Below, one piece after another: positions 44,510-52,277 of a stretch of DNA of 64,000 nucleotides. A program made the position numbers and the translations under genes. The stretch is taken from NCBI GenBank assembly GCA_019459145.1, contig JAIBEK010000055.1:35383-99382 (forward strand), given 5' to 3'. Source of the DNA: Arenimonas sp. (GTDB lineage Bacteria; Pseudomonadota; Alphaproteobacteria; Rhizobiales; Rhizobiaceae). The notes beneath the pieces are model-generated. The model saw nothing but the letters and a program-made list of their open reading frames with translations, was not told the origin of the DNA and ran no database searches. Each line of letters starts with the position of its first letter. Position 1 is the stretch's first letter.

Positions 44510-44919
44510 TTTCCCAAGCGCACACCTTCCTGGCCAATGGCCTCCTGGTAGGCCTTGTTGATCCCGGCCCGGATGCGATTGTGCTTCATTGCTACCACGA
44601 AGCTTTCCTCGGTAAAGGAGATCGGCCTGTCCTGCTCATCGACGATGCCACGCCAGTTACGGATCACGCGGCGGAAGGATGCCAGATTGACCTCCTCCAG
44701 CGCGTCCTGGACGCGGCGGAGTGTCGCCTCGCTCGGGTCGGCCTCGGCCTGCTTGATCAGCTCGGCGCGCTGCTCGTCCATGCGCTTGGTTTCGTCCCGG
44801 TCGATAATCTCGAACTCGATCTCGAACTCGAATTCCTTCATCGTGCCGGGCTTGTCCGGATCGGGCTGGAGAACCTTGACCGGCCACCAGGCGGTGAGAC
44901 TGTCGACGAGCTTAAACAT
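44506..44919 (-). CDS. Tail assembly chaperone (lambda G-like)
   Basis: The 137-residue acidic protein starts MFKLVDSLTAWWPVKVLQPD, and its charged helical centre includes IDRDETKRMDEQRAELIKQ. It lies between the tail tube genes and the tape measure gene, where siphophages encode their tail chaperone. The zero-frame ends VRLGN at 44506, right after the slippery site. The ATG at 44919 is chosen, with AAGGA ten bases upstream; a TTG at 44937 is in frame. Confidence 0.75.
   Translation of the reverse strand: MFKLVDSLTAWWPVKVLQPDPDKPGTMKEFEFEIEFEIIDRDETKRMDEQRAELIKQAEADPSEATLRRVQDALEEVNLASFRRVIRNWRGIVDEQDRPISFTEESFVVAMKHNRIRAGINKAYQEAIGQEGVRLGN
44509..44515 (-). promoter_or_regulatory. Programmed -1 frameshift site GGGAAAC
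   Basis: The zero-frame codons are TTG GGA AAC TGA, so the heptamer reads G GGA AAC (X XXY YYZ). Lambda uses GGGAAAG at the same place in its G-T genes. Slippage by -1 gives GGG AAA and continues into the DUF1799-like frame ending at 44153. Confidence 0.75.
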
Positions 44920-44970
44920 GCTTTGATGGTCCTTCAAACGGGCTTCAGGGAAGTACTTCGAGGCGATTGG

Positions 44971-45177
44971 CTATTCGCCTGCGGCTGCCTCGCGAACGAT
45001 GACGTAGCGTGTGCCGGTGAGATACACGCTGGGACTCGACATCGCGGTCGGATAGTCGAGCTTTTCGGTGAAGGCCAACTTGTCAGGCTCTCCTTCCGGA
45101 AAGCCCTTGTCCCAAACCTCGACGACGACCTTGAAGTCGGACTGATCGGCGTTTTCGACACGAATATGCTTTGTCAT
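44971..45177 (-). CDS. Small tail-region protein, unknown
   Basis: This 68-residue acidic protein starts MTKHIRVENADQSDFKVVVE with GGAGAGAG before the ATG at 45177. It ends with VYLTGTRYVIVREAAAGE, a short beta-strand-rich pattern. It sits between the tail tube and chaperone genes; the function is unknown. Confidence 0.6.
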   Translation of the reverse strand: MTKHIRVENADQSDFKVVVEVWDKGFPEGEPDKLAFTEKLDYPTAMSSPSVYLTGTRYVIVREAAAGE

Positions 45178-45205
45178 TTCTCTCTCCGTTGAACGGTCGC
45201 TGGTC

Positions 45206-46132
45206 TTACTGGATGGTGATGGCGAACTCGTCATTTCCGGCGACCGGCTGATAGATCAGCGACAGGCTGTTGTTGACGATCTTCTGGGTCTCGCCGTAGG
45301 TCGGCCGGCCGATCTGCACGGCGGACGCATCGAACTTGACGATGTTGCCGGCCACGGTGCCGTGCTGGGCGGCGAGCACTCCGGTCGTATGCGCCTGGGC
45401 GATCTGGAACCAGTTCTTGGTCGCGAGCGAAACCGCTTCCATCGTGGCATTGCCAGTCATCATTCTGTCCACCAGCTCGATGCTCTCGGCGCCAATCAGC
45501 AGGCGCGGCTCGATCTGGTTGCCGAGATCCATGGAGACGCCCTCGCAAGCGCCGGCATGGCCGTGCAGAGAGAACGTCGTGTTCGCCTTGCTGACGGGAA
45601 CCGGTTTGATGAAGTCCGTGAGGTCGACCGTGGGCAGCGCCTGGTCCGTGATGGTGCCGAGCAGGCCGGTCATCGTGAAGACGAAGCGCGGGATCTGCTT
45701 TGGCGTCAGCTGCAGGGTCATCGTGCCGCGCGCACCGAGGAGTACGTGCCTCACGCCGTCGACGTTGAAATAGATCGATACCGCCTCCTGCAGGGAGGAG
45801 ATCGGGGTGTACTTGACGTCGGTTGCAGCGGTGATCACCTCGGCCAGGCCGCAGGCGCGGAGCAGCGGGCCATAGGCCGGCGCCGTGCCGGCGGCACCTG
45901 AACCGGCAATTTCGACCTCGCCGGAAATCCGGGCATAGTTGCCGACCAGCATGACGCCCTGGTGGCCCATGTAGGGCAGCACCAGGTCGCGGTTGACGTC
46001 CTCGCCGACCAGCGGTTCGAAGTTCACATTCGTCATCTGCATGGCGTTGGCAGCACCCGTCGGCACGGCATCGACGCCATAAGTGGTTTCGGGCTTCACG
46101 AGGATTGCGCGGTTGCGGAAATAGCGTGCCAT
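45206..46132 (-). CDS. Major tail tube protein
   Basis: The 308-residue protein begins MARYFRNRAILVKPETTYG, followed by VDAVPTGAANAMQMTNVNFE. This is the usual start of siphophage tail tube proteins of the lambda V/B3 type. LLRACGLAEVITAATDVKYT and a C-terminal FEAS-like beta region, including IVNNSLSLIYQPVAGNDEF, support it. It should form the hexameric tube around the tape measure. The ATG at 46132 is preferred over the GTG at 46138, which immediately abuts the upstream stop. Confidence 0.85.
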   Translation of the reverse strand: MARYFRNRAILVKPETTYGVDAVPTGAANAMQMTNVNFEPLVGEDVNRDLVLPYMGHQGVMLVGNYARISGEVEIAGSGAAGTAPAYGPLLRACGLAEVITAATDVKYTPISSLQEAVSIYFNVDGVRHVLLGARGTMTLQLTPKQIPRFVFTMTGLLGTITDQALPTVDLTDFIKPVPVSKANTTFSLHGHAGACEGVSMDLGNQIEPRLLIGAESIELVDRMMTGNATMEAVSLATKNWFQIAQAHTTGVLAAQHGTVAGNIVKFDASAVQIGRPTYGETQKIVNNSLSLIYQPVAGNDEFAITIQ

Positions 46133-46134
46133 GG

Positions 46135-46302
46135 TCACTTACCCTTGCTTGAACCGGTCTTGCCGAGAATGGCGGCCGTGGTTGCGGTGATTTCCGAACG
46201 GTTGGCTTTCGCCTGATCCGCCGCTTCGGTGCGTTGGACGAGCTTCAATGAGCCGTCCTCCTGGCGGACATAGCTGCCGCCTGAAATCTGTGTGTCTTTC
46301 AT
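46135..46302 (-). CDS. Small phage protein (DUF-type, 55 aa)
   Basis: A 55-residue peptide begins MKDTQISGGSYVRQEDGSLK and ends ILGKTGSSKGK. GGAGGA lies nine bases before the ATG at 46302. Its ATG overlaps the upstream stop (TGATG), and its stop is two bases before the tail tube start, so translation is tightly coupled. Small basic proteins of this kind often precede tail tube genes in Mu-like siphophages; the function is unknown. Confidence 0.6.
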   Translation of the reverse strand: MKDTQISGGSYVRQEDGSLKLVQRTEAADQAKANRSEITATTAAILGKTGSSKGK

Positions 46303-46727
46303 CAGGGTTGTTCCTCCAGGTAACGGGCGGTAGCAAAGGTGTCCTCGAACCAGATCATGCCGGCGACTGCCTGCTGCAGTTCGCCACTCACGTGCTCCAG
46401 CGGATCGCAGTCGCCGCCGGTGACCACAAAGCCGATCAGCCGCTCGCGCACGAAGGCCTTGAGGTTCTCGATTTCGTCGGCCGCTGCCCAGTCGTCTGAG
46501 CCGGAAAGGTTCTCGGTGACGATCACGACCGAGATGTCGCCGCTCATCCGCTGGACGACGGGTCCGGTCGCTCTTTCGTTCGGCGCGGAGTTCTCGACCG
46601 CCAGGTAGACATAGGCCGCAGGCACGGCCGGCGGGCGATCCTTGACGCTGGACAGCGCGCCGGCGCCGCCGACGATGCGAAAGGGCGTGCCCGCTTCGAG
46701 GAGGCGATCAACGATGCTCTTGATCAC
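46302..46727 (-). CDS. Phage tail terminator-like protein (Gp37/DUF1834-like)
   Basis: The 141-residue protein starts with a GTG (46727) whose GTGA overlaps the stop of the gpG-like gene. It reads IKSIVDRLLEAGTPFRIVGG; ENSAPNERATGPVVQRMSGD, in the middle, precedes a conserved beta strand SVVIVTENLSG. Size, gene order (head completion, tail terminator, tail tube) and pattern suit the tail terminator or Gp37-type family that caps the tail tube. Confidence 0.6.
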   Translation of the reverse strand: MIKSIVDRLLEAGTPFRIVGGAGALSSVKDRPPAVPAAYVYLAVENSAPNERATGPVVQRMSGDISVVIVTENLSGSDDWAAADEIENLKAFVRERLIGFVVTGGDCDPLEHVSGELQQAVAGMIWFEDTFATARYLEEQP

Positions 46728-47299
46728 GGCGCGCCCTCCTGGAGCAGATAGTCTTCGCCGAGCTGAAGGATCATCTTCCGGTCCTCGTCGGAGAAGCCGA
46801 GATAGGGCCGGGCCGGCATGGTAATGACGTGCTCGCCGATAGTGACATTGCGGACCGTGCCGCCCTTCGTTCCGGTCTTGACGAAACGCGAGCGGTTGCT
46901 GCCCCTGATCTTCTTCAGTGTCGCGCGCTGGCTGCGCCCGTAGATCTGGATTTTCCCACCGAATTGGTGAACGGCGGCGTAGGCGACATTGGTCCCGACC
47001 TCGGCCGAGGTCGCGTCGGACTGCGTGACCAGGCTGCGGTATAGCCGGGTGGAGACGCGCAGGATGTTGGCTGTTCCGCGCTTGTGGCCACGCCGGATCT
47101 GCCGGTTGGCGGTCCGCTTGGAGAGCGGCTTCCACTTCTGCCCGTCCGGACCTTCCTCGCGCTCGAAGCGACGCTGGGTCGAGGACAGAAGATAGGCCGC
47201 GATCGACCCCATGAGCTGTCCCGGATGGGTCGCGCGATCGACATAATAGGCAAGGCCCTCGGTCGCGGTATCGTCAAGCGTGATGGAGGCACCGGTCAT
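46724..47299 (-). CDS. Virion morphogenesis protein (Mu gpG-like)
   Basis: The 191-residue protein carries the PF05069-type landmarks: REEGPDGQKWKPLSKRT, then VAYAAVHQFGGKIQIYGRSQ and ITMPARPYLGFSDEDRKMI. These define the Mu gpG/phage tail-completion family. It probably acts at the head-tail joining step. Its start overlaps the DUF1320 gene stop by one base, and its stop overlaps the next start. Confidence 0.85.
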   Translation of the reverse strand: MTGASITLDDTATEGLAYYVDRATHPGQLMGSIAAYLLSSTQRRFEREEGPDGQKWKPLSKRTANRQIRRGHKRGTANILRVSTRLYRSLVTQSDATSAEVGTNVAYAAVHQFGGKIQIYGRSQRATLKKIRGSNRSRFVKTGTKGGTVRNVTIGEHVITMPARPYLGFSDEDRKMILQLGEDYLLQEGAP

Positions 47300-47730
47300 C
47301 AGAAGCTCCTCAGGCTATCGCGGGTGAAGACGCGAGCCGGGCCGGAGGTCTGCACCTGGCCACCGCCTGCCGGCTTCGGCGCGTCGCCGTCGTCGGTCAG
47401 TGTGACCAGTCCCTTCGAGACGTCGCGCAAGAAGGCCACGGCCTCGGCATAGGCGCGGGCAATGGGACTGTCCTTCTCGGCCGACTTGCCGTGCAGATAG
47501 TACCTGGCGACGTCGGCGGTGATCTTGGTCAGCACGGCAGGAACCGGAGCGAGCGGGAGCGCGACAACCTTGGCGAGGTAGCCATCGGCAAGCGCCTCTG
47601 CATCCGTGATCGCCCTGTCGACCACGGTGTCGTCGATCGTAGACACCGGTATGTTCGTGCGGTCGGTGAGCTGGATCAGCTCCCGTTCGCCGAACCTGTC
47701 GATCAGATCCTGTTTCGTGCAGTAGGCCAT
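47299..47730 (-). CDS. DUF1320 protein (Mu gp36-like)
   Basis: The 143-residue protein begins MAYCTKQDLIDRFGERELIQ, then TDRTNIPVSTIDDTVVDRAI. The N-terminal YC..D...RFGE..L and the ADGYLAKVVALPL / LTKITADVARYYLHG segments are diagnostic of DUF1320 (Mu gp36), a head-tail connector-type protein. Residues 115-143 are a variable tail. Confidence 0.85.
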   Translation of the reverse strand: MAYCTKQDLIDRFGERELIQLTDRTNIPVSTIDDTVVDRAITDAEALADGYLAKVVALPLAPVPAVLTKITADVARYYLHGKSAEKDSPIARAYAEAVAFLRDVSKGLVTLTDDGDAPKPAGGGQVQTSGPARVFTRDSLRSF

Positions 47731-47736
47731 GGCGCC

Positions 47737-48222
47737 TTACTCGCCCTCGACCAGCTCGGCGACGAGCATCGGCTCACCGAGGATCGCCTCGACGGCGTCC
47801 GGGTGCAGGCTTTCCAGGGGATAGGTGGCCGGCTCTACGCCATGCGCCATGCCGCCGCGGCGAAAGCCGGCGACCTTGGCGGATACCTTGAGAAGCGGGG
47901 CCGTGGTGGCTCCTGCGTTCGAAAGGTCTTCGAGCGCTGCGGTTAGCCGCGGCCAGCGCCAGCGGAACTCTTCCGGCGGCAGCTCGTCAAGCGCAGCCGA
48001 CATGACGCTGTAGACCTCTGCGGGGCTGGCCGGATCGCCAGCCCCGCCGATCAGGTCGTCGCCGGAGTTATTGGTGGAAACCGTGTCGGGCGGAACTGTC
48101 CCGACATCCTGCGCCTGGGCAAGCGCGATCGACGTCGCCGGCACTGCTTCGGCGCCGGCCGGAGCCTTGGCGGGGGAAGTCTTCGCAGACGAGGATGCGC
48201 GTGTCGTGGTGGTCTTGGCCAT
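47737..48222 (-). CDS. Phage protein with Ala/Thr-rich N-terminus, unknown
   Basis: The 161-residue protein has a low-complexity N-terminal 60 residues (TTTTRASSSAKTSPAKAPAG), followed by a folded C-terminal half. That half includes PPEEFRWRWPRLTAALEDL and KVAGFRRGGMAHG. The latter part, with FRR.GMAH, resembles the Mu gp35/HI1506-type proteins found beside gpT. It is preceded by a hairpin that separates it from the capsid gene. Confidence 0.55.
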   Translation of the reverse strand: MAKTTTTRASSSAKTSPAKAPAGAEAVPATSIALAQAQDVGTVPPDTVSTNNSGDDLIGGAGDPASPAEVYSVMSAALDELPPEEFRWRWPRLTAALEDLSNAGATTAPLLKVSAKVAGFRRGGMAHGVEPATYPLESLHPDAVEAILGEPMLVAELVEGE

Positions 48223-48277
48223 GTTTCGTCCTCTCGGTTCTTGAGAAAGGGCCGCTTAACCGGTCCTTGCCTAAGAA

Positions 48278-48301
48278 CCGGCCGGGAATTGTCCCGGCCG
48301 G
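48278..48301 (-). terminator. Hairpin between major capsid and gp35-like genes
   Basis: A perfect 10-bp stem CCGGCCGGGA / TCCCGGCCGG with loop ATTG, followed on the minus strand by TTCTT. It would let capsid mRNA outnumber downstream mRNA or protect its 3' end. Confidence 0.6.
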
Positions 48302-48321
48302 CTTGTCCTGGCGCGCTGCCC

Positions 48322-49218
48322 TTAGGCGAGCCAGGGAACGACGAGCACTTCGGCGGTGCCGGCCCATTCGTTGGTCGCACCGCCGGTCGTCAGTGCATTC
48401 TTGACGATCTTGTTGGCCGCGCCTTCGAGGCTGGGCGGAACGACCAGGAGGTTGGGCCGCAGCCCCAGCGGACGGCCATAGTCGCCCTTCATGCCCATCA
48501 GAACCCCGCGCGCCGCCTCATAGGCTGCGGCATCGAGCGTCTGCTTGGAGCCATAGGCCTGCTGCCAGAAGCCGAAACCGACCTCGCAGCGCCCGTCCGA
48601 CCCGTAGAGATATTCCTTGCGCATGAAGACGTTCGGATCGTCTTCCTTGTCCATGCGCACCAGCTTGTCGAACGGCTTGCGCGACTGGAAGATCAGCGGC
48701 TTCAGGGGACGGGAGACGTCCATCAGGTACCAACCGGTTCCCGCGCCACCACCGCTGTTCGAAACCGAGACAGGGTTGCCGGCCTCGTCCAGGACGGAAT
48801 GGTCGGTGTCGAAGAAATACTGGCCGTCATAGCACTTGGTGGTGAAGCCGGTTTTCAGCAGGCCGAACACCAGTTCGTCGGGAAAGGCGTTCGCGGCAGC
48901 ACCCAGTTCCTCGAACAGCGGTGCATACATGCCGAGATTGTCGTCTTCAAAGTCGTCGCGATCGACACCGATCGTGTTCTCGTAGGACTTGTTCGTCAGC
49001 GTGTAGCCGTGCTTGGCCATGGCGTTGATGACACGGTCGCCGAGCCATTCGCGGTAGCGCGGCACCTTGCCGAGCCAGCCGTAGTCCTGACTCTTGGTCG
49101 AGGACGGGACGACGGTGGCGACGCGCTGATAGAGGCTCGGCGCCATGCCCAGGCCGCGAGCAAACGCGGCATTGAAGCCGATATTCGCGGAGCGCAGGGT
49201 AGCGGTATTGATTTCCAT
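48322..49218 (-). CDS. Major head protein (Mu gpT-like)
   Basis: This 298-residue capsid protein begins MEINTATLRSANIGFNAAFA. PSSTKSQDYGWLGKVPRYRE, followed by WLGDRV, is the diagnostic gpT block. It contains DGQYFFDTDHSVLD and ends with the capsid-type VVPPSLEGAA motif. It matches the Mu-like gpT family (PF10124), which has the HK97 fold. It follows the decoration and protease/scaffold genes as in Mu. Confidence 0.93.
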   Translation of the reverse strand: MEINTATLRSANIGFNAAFARGLGMAPSLYQRVATVVPSSTKSQDYGWLGKVPRYREWLGDRVINAMAKHGYTLTNKSYENTIGVDRDDFEDDNLGMYAPLFEELGAAANAFPDELVFGLLKTGFTTKCYDGQYFFDTDHSVLDEAGNPVSVSNSGGGAGTGWYLMDVSRPLKPLIFQSRKPFDKLVRMDKEDDPNVFMRKEYLYGSDGRCEVGFGFWQQAYGSKQTLDAAAYEAARGVLMGMKGDYGRPLGLRPNLLVVPPSLEGAANKIVKNALTTGGATNEWAGTAEVLVVPWLA

Positions 49219-49232
49219 CTTCTTGGGCTCCT

Positions 49233-49643
49233 TTAAGAGATCTTGACCCAGACGCCGACGTCATCGACGTCGAACACCTTGCCGGCCACGGAACGGGTAT
49301 TGGTGCCGGACGTCTTGGCAACCGTCTGGTCGTCGACGCCGTAGCAATCGCTGCCGATGTCGGCACGGGTGATCGCATCGCCGGCAGTGGAGTTGGCGAA
49401 GCGGAAGATGCCCGGAGAGACCTCGCCGGACACGGCGCCGGCAGCACCGGCGGAATTGTCGACCCGGCGCTCCGCACGACCTGCCGGCTTCAACGTCGTC
49501 GCGGTCGAGAAGGGCACCAGGTTGCCGGCGGCATCAATTGCGCAAAGTGCGCCCGCATAGATGAGCGTCGATGCCGCGAGGGGGATCACGCGCTTTTCAC
49601 CCTCGCGGCGGGGGGTGTTGCGGTCTGCGGAAAGGGCGGTCAA
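49233..49643 (-). CDS. Head decoration / capsid-stabilising protein
   Basis: The 136-residue protein begins with a flexible MTALSADRNTPRREGEKRVI arm. A small beta-barrel-like region follows, including STLIYAGALCAIDAAGNLVP and IFRFANSTAGDAITRADIGS. This is the DUF2190/lambda-D-type pattern. It lies between gpI (four-base overlap) and gpT, where decoration proteins are coded. Confidence 0.65.
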   Translation of the reverse strand: MTALSADRNTPRREGEKRVIPLAASTLIYAGALCAIDAAGNLVPFSTATTLKPAGRAERRVDNSAGAAGAVSGEVSPGIFRFANSTAGDAITRADIGSDCYGVDDQTVAKTSGTNTRSVAGKVFDVDDVGVWVKIS

Positions 49644-50179
49644 CGGCTTGCCTCCAGGTTGGTCTTGGATTTCAGCATGTCCTCACGGGAGATGCCGAGC
49701 TGGCTCATGATGGCGACGTCGGCATCGTCAAGCTGGCCGTCGCTCTTGGCCGGCGGCACGGCGGTGGCGCGCTGGGCGGCCGTCAGCACCGGCGACTTGG
49801 CGACGAAGTCGTCGAACTTGGCCGGGTCCGCCTTGTGAAGGGAGATGCCCCAGTCCTTCAGCGCGGGCTGGAGCTTGCCTTCGGCGATAGCGCGGTTGAC
49901 CGCAGTTTCTGCCTTGTCCACCGCAGTGGCGTCCTTGAGCGTCTGGATGTCCGCCTGCATGGCAGTCACCTGTTCGATCGGCACGAACTTGGCCGGATCG
50001 GGCAGACTGGTCTTGGCGGCCTGCACGGCGGTCAGGATGGCATCGGGCTTGGCCGACTTGTCGAGACCCACGGCCACGGCCATGGCCGCAGTCGAGGTAA
50101 GGACAGAATTGATAGCGGCGAGGATTTCACCCTCGCTCGCACCCTGGGCGAGACCCAGGGCAAGGGCGATCTTTTCCAT
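49640..50179 (-). CDS. Scaffold protein from internal start (Mu gpZ-like)
   Basis: An in-frame ATG at 50179 begins MEKIALALGLAQGASEGEIL. It is preceded by AGGAAG six bases upstream and follows a short glutamine/serine-rich linker after the protease domain. This would give a separate 179-residue scaffold with the helical half only, as with Mu gpI/gpZ. Confidence 0.55.
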   Translation of the reverse strand: MEKIALALGLAQGASEGEILAAINSVLTSTAAMAVAVGLDKSAKPDAILTAVQAAKTSLPDPAKFVPIEQVTAMQADIQTLKDATAVDKAETAVNRAIAEGKLQPALKDWGISLHKADPAKFDDFVAKSPVLTAAQRATAVPPAKSDGQLDDADVAIMSQLGISREDMLKSKTNLEASR

Positions 50180-50713
50180 GTTTTCTTCCTGGCTGGTTGA
50201 CTGGGCACTCGCCGCGACGGCGGCAAGATCGAGATTGGGGACATTGGTCAGCCCCGCGGACAGCAGGTGTAGAACCTGGCCCGATTTCAGAAACTGGTAG
50301 ACGGGAGAGATGTAGCGGTATTCGCCGGCCTTGATTGCCTGCGCGGCCGCTTCGGTCCACTCGACCCGAGCCCAGAGACCGTCCGAGCGAACGTCGAACT
50401 CCTTGATCCAGCCCGCAGCCGGTGCACGGCCGCCCACGCCCGGAACCGCGCCGAACATCGTCTGGTGATCGTAATCGATGACGATCTCGGTCGAGCCGGC
50501 GCGCTTCAAGGTTGACTGGACGATGGTGCGAAGATCCGCCTCGTCGCCGGCCTTCCACGGCCCGCGTCCATCCCGGCCGGCGAACTTGCCTTTGGGTAGG
50601 AGCATGATCCAGCGGCCGCCGTCTCCATCGACCGGCGTCGCATCGGCAGCGGTGATCGCGCTCGAATGAGCGGCGACATCACCCGCGAAAAGGTTCTGAC
50701 TGGCTTTCTTCAT
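49640..50713 (-). CDS. Head maturation protease/scaffold (Mu gpI-like)
   Basis: The 357-residue protein has an N-terminal protease region with GRWIMLLPKGKFAGRDGRGP, VIDYDHQTMFGAVPGVGGRA and AGWIKEF. YRYISPVYQF near residue 152 is the family signature of Mu I (PF10123). The C-terminal half is a helical, acidic scaffold. ATG 50713 is chosen over GTG 50722, because the GTG lies inside the -10-like box of late promoter B and transcription should begin near 50714. The mRNA may therefore be leaderless. It matches the Mu order I-decoration-T. Confidence 0.88.
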   Translation of the reverse strand: MKKASQNLFAGDVAAHSSAITAADATPVDGDGGRWIMLLPKGKFAGRDGRGPWKAGDEADLRTIVQSTLKRAGSTEIVIDYDHQTMFGAVPGVGGRAPAAGWIKEFDVRSDGLWARVEWTEAAAQAIKAGEYRYISPVYQFLKSGQVLHLLSAGLTNVPNLDLAAVAASAQSTSQEENMEKIALALGLAQGASEGEILAAINSVLTSTAAMAVAVGLDKSAKPDAILTAVQAAKTSLPDPAKFVPIEQVTAMQADIQTLKDATAVDKAETAVNRAIAEGKLQPALKDWGISLHKADPAKFDDFVAKSPVLTAAQRATAVPPAKSDGQLDDADVAIMSQLGISREDMLKSKTNLEASR

Positions 50714-50720
50714 GAGGGGC

Positions 50721-50767
50721 ACAATGCCCGTCAGCAGATGGCCGAAACAGTCACAAGGGTTTGTGGG
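50721..50767 (-). promoter_or_regulatory. Phage late promoter element B (before gpI gene)
   Basis: On the minus strand the core at 50746-50767 reads CCCACAAACCCTTGTGACTG then TT. CATTGT follows 18 nt after CTGTTT at 50726-50721, then GCCCC. It is nearly identical to element A. The rest of the 330-bp gap to the gpF-like gene (50768-51054) shows no gene. Confidence 0.7.
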
Positions 50768-51054
50768 GAATTAGGCTTTGGAGTGCACCCGGGCCTTCGA
50801 GAGACATAACACGACCTCGGAAGGGATCAAGCTTCGAATTTAAAGCCTGTTTAAACGCCGTAGGCGCGATTTCCGGCCGACGACGCCCGAGTGCCGGTCC
50901 ATTGCCGTCCTCGCGCGTCGTCGGGCGAATTTGAAGATCGCTGCACTTCGTGCTATATGACGGTCGTGCGCGTGACACGGTGATATTCTCCCTGCCGTAG
51001 GACCGTCGAAAGACGGGATCGCCATGTGGGGTTTCCGGGAGGCCCCACCGCGCA

Positions 51055-52275
51055 TCATTCTTCCCTTGTGTCCAGGATCACCTTCAGCCCCGGCCGCGAC
51101 AGCAGCCGGCGGATGTTCTCGTCCTTTGCGAACCTGAACGATGTCACGAATGCCGCCTTTGCCGTCTTGGTGGCTTTGGCCGCGACGTACCACCAGCGCC
51201 CGCCCGTTGCCTTCACCAGCACCACTGTGTTCGGTCCGTCCTGGAACACGATGGTGGGATTAGCCCCGATCGACGGCAGCAGGCGGTAGTCCGCCAGCGT
51301 AAGCTCCGGATGGTTTCGCAGCTGCTTCTGCATCGTCTCCGATGACAGGAGAGCGACACGGGCCGGAGTTCCGAGCGCGTCGCCGATTTGAGGCGGGATC
51401 GGCATGACCGGCATCGTGCCTTCCGGCTTCGCCACGAACCGGGCAAAAGCATCCGATCGCACGCGTTCAGCGACCAGCGGCTCCAGCAGTTCATACGGGG
51501 CACCTGCCGCCTTCTGGGCGAGAGCCTCGTTGATCGCCACCGCCGCGCCGACGCGGCCGGGGTTATAGTCCCAGCCGGGATCGATCCCGTCAGGAATATC
51601 CCTCATTTCGCCGGTGCGCTTGTTTACCCAAGAGCGGTATGTGTCCTCGGGCGGCTCGAACTTGAGCAGTTCCCCTTCCGCCTTGAGCTTGTCGACCTCC
51701 CTCTGCGACAGGCTCTGTAAAGTGCACCGGCAGTTCCAGCCGCAGGGCGGCGCCCATTTCTCCCAGTAAGGATGTTCCACCGGCAGAACGAGATTGTGCC
51801 TGGCACGGTGCGCGGGCCTGGTCCTGTCGTCGAGAAGCGCGACATAGCGCAGATAAGGCCGCGTCCGCTTGTTGCGCTCGAAATCCGCCCAATGGCCGGC
51901 CGCATAGGAGACCCGCATGTTCGTGTCGAAGATCGTCTCGAGCCGACGGGTCGAACCGAGCTGGGCGGGGCGCTCCTCGCCAGTCGCCGGATCTTCGACC
52001 ATCTGACGGCCCCACCAGCCTTTGGCCTTCAGCAGCGGGGTCAGCTCCCTGGCAAACTGCTGCGGCGTTCGCCCCTCTGAAAGAGCCTTCGAAAGGCCGT
52101 CAAAGACGTCCTGAAGGATGTCGAAGCCTGCCGACTTTGCGACCGTGAACATCCGGGCATGTTCCGCGGCATAGGCATCCTGCCAGGCGAAGCTTGGCGA
52201 CAGGCGCCGGCCACGCACCTCCATGAAGCGTATGGCGTCTTCAGGCGGCAGGGGAACGAGCTGGGCGGTCGCCAT
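51055..52275 (-). CDS. Head morphogenesis protein (Mu gpF-like) with C-terminal nuclease-like domain
   Basis: The 406-residue protein has the Mu F/SPP1 gp7 domain in residues 1-220. It includes RTPQQFARELTPLLKAKGWW and the cluster RYVALLDDRTRPAHRARHNL, WEKWAPPCGWNCRCTLQSL. Residues about 305-405 are extra and resemble the phage barnase/EndoU/ColicinE5-RelE-like (PBECR) domain: YRLLPSIGANPTIVFQDGPN, followed by VVLVKATGGRWWYVAAKATK. This appended domain could be ejected with DNA as a toxin, but that is inference. It follows the portal gene in Mu order. Confidence 0.85.
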   Translation of the reverse strand: MATAQLVPLPPEDAIRFMEVRGRRLSPSFAWQDAYAAEHARMFTVAKSAGFDILQDVFDGLSKALSEGRTPQQFARELTPLLKAKGWWGRQMVEDPATGEERPAQLGSTRRLETIFDTNMRVSYAAGHWADFERNKRTRPYLRYVALLDDRTRPAHRARHNLVLPVEHPYWEKWAPPCGWNCRCTLQSLSQREVDKLKAEGELLKFEPPEDTYRSWVNKRTGEMRDIPDGIDPGWDYNPGRVGAAVAINEALAQKAAGAPYELLEPLVAERVRSDAFARFVAKPEGTMPVMPIPPQIGDALGTPARVALLSSETMQKQLRNHPELTLADYRLLPSIGANPTIVFQDGPNTVVLVKATGGRWWYVAAKATKTAKAAFVTSFRFAKDENIRRLLSRPGLKVILDTREE

Positions 52276-52277
52276 GA

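Noticed and set aside
44172..44537. Minus-strand 121-codon frame overlapping the frameshift region
   Set aside because: Its product is arginine-rich without family resemblance. The neighbouring frame gives the DUF1799-like sequence.
46139..46336. Minus-strand 65-codon frame before the tail tube gene
   Set aside because: A different frame (46135-46302) has a GGAGGA site, coupled stops and starts and a natural composition. This one is a shadow.
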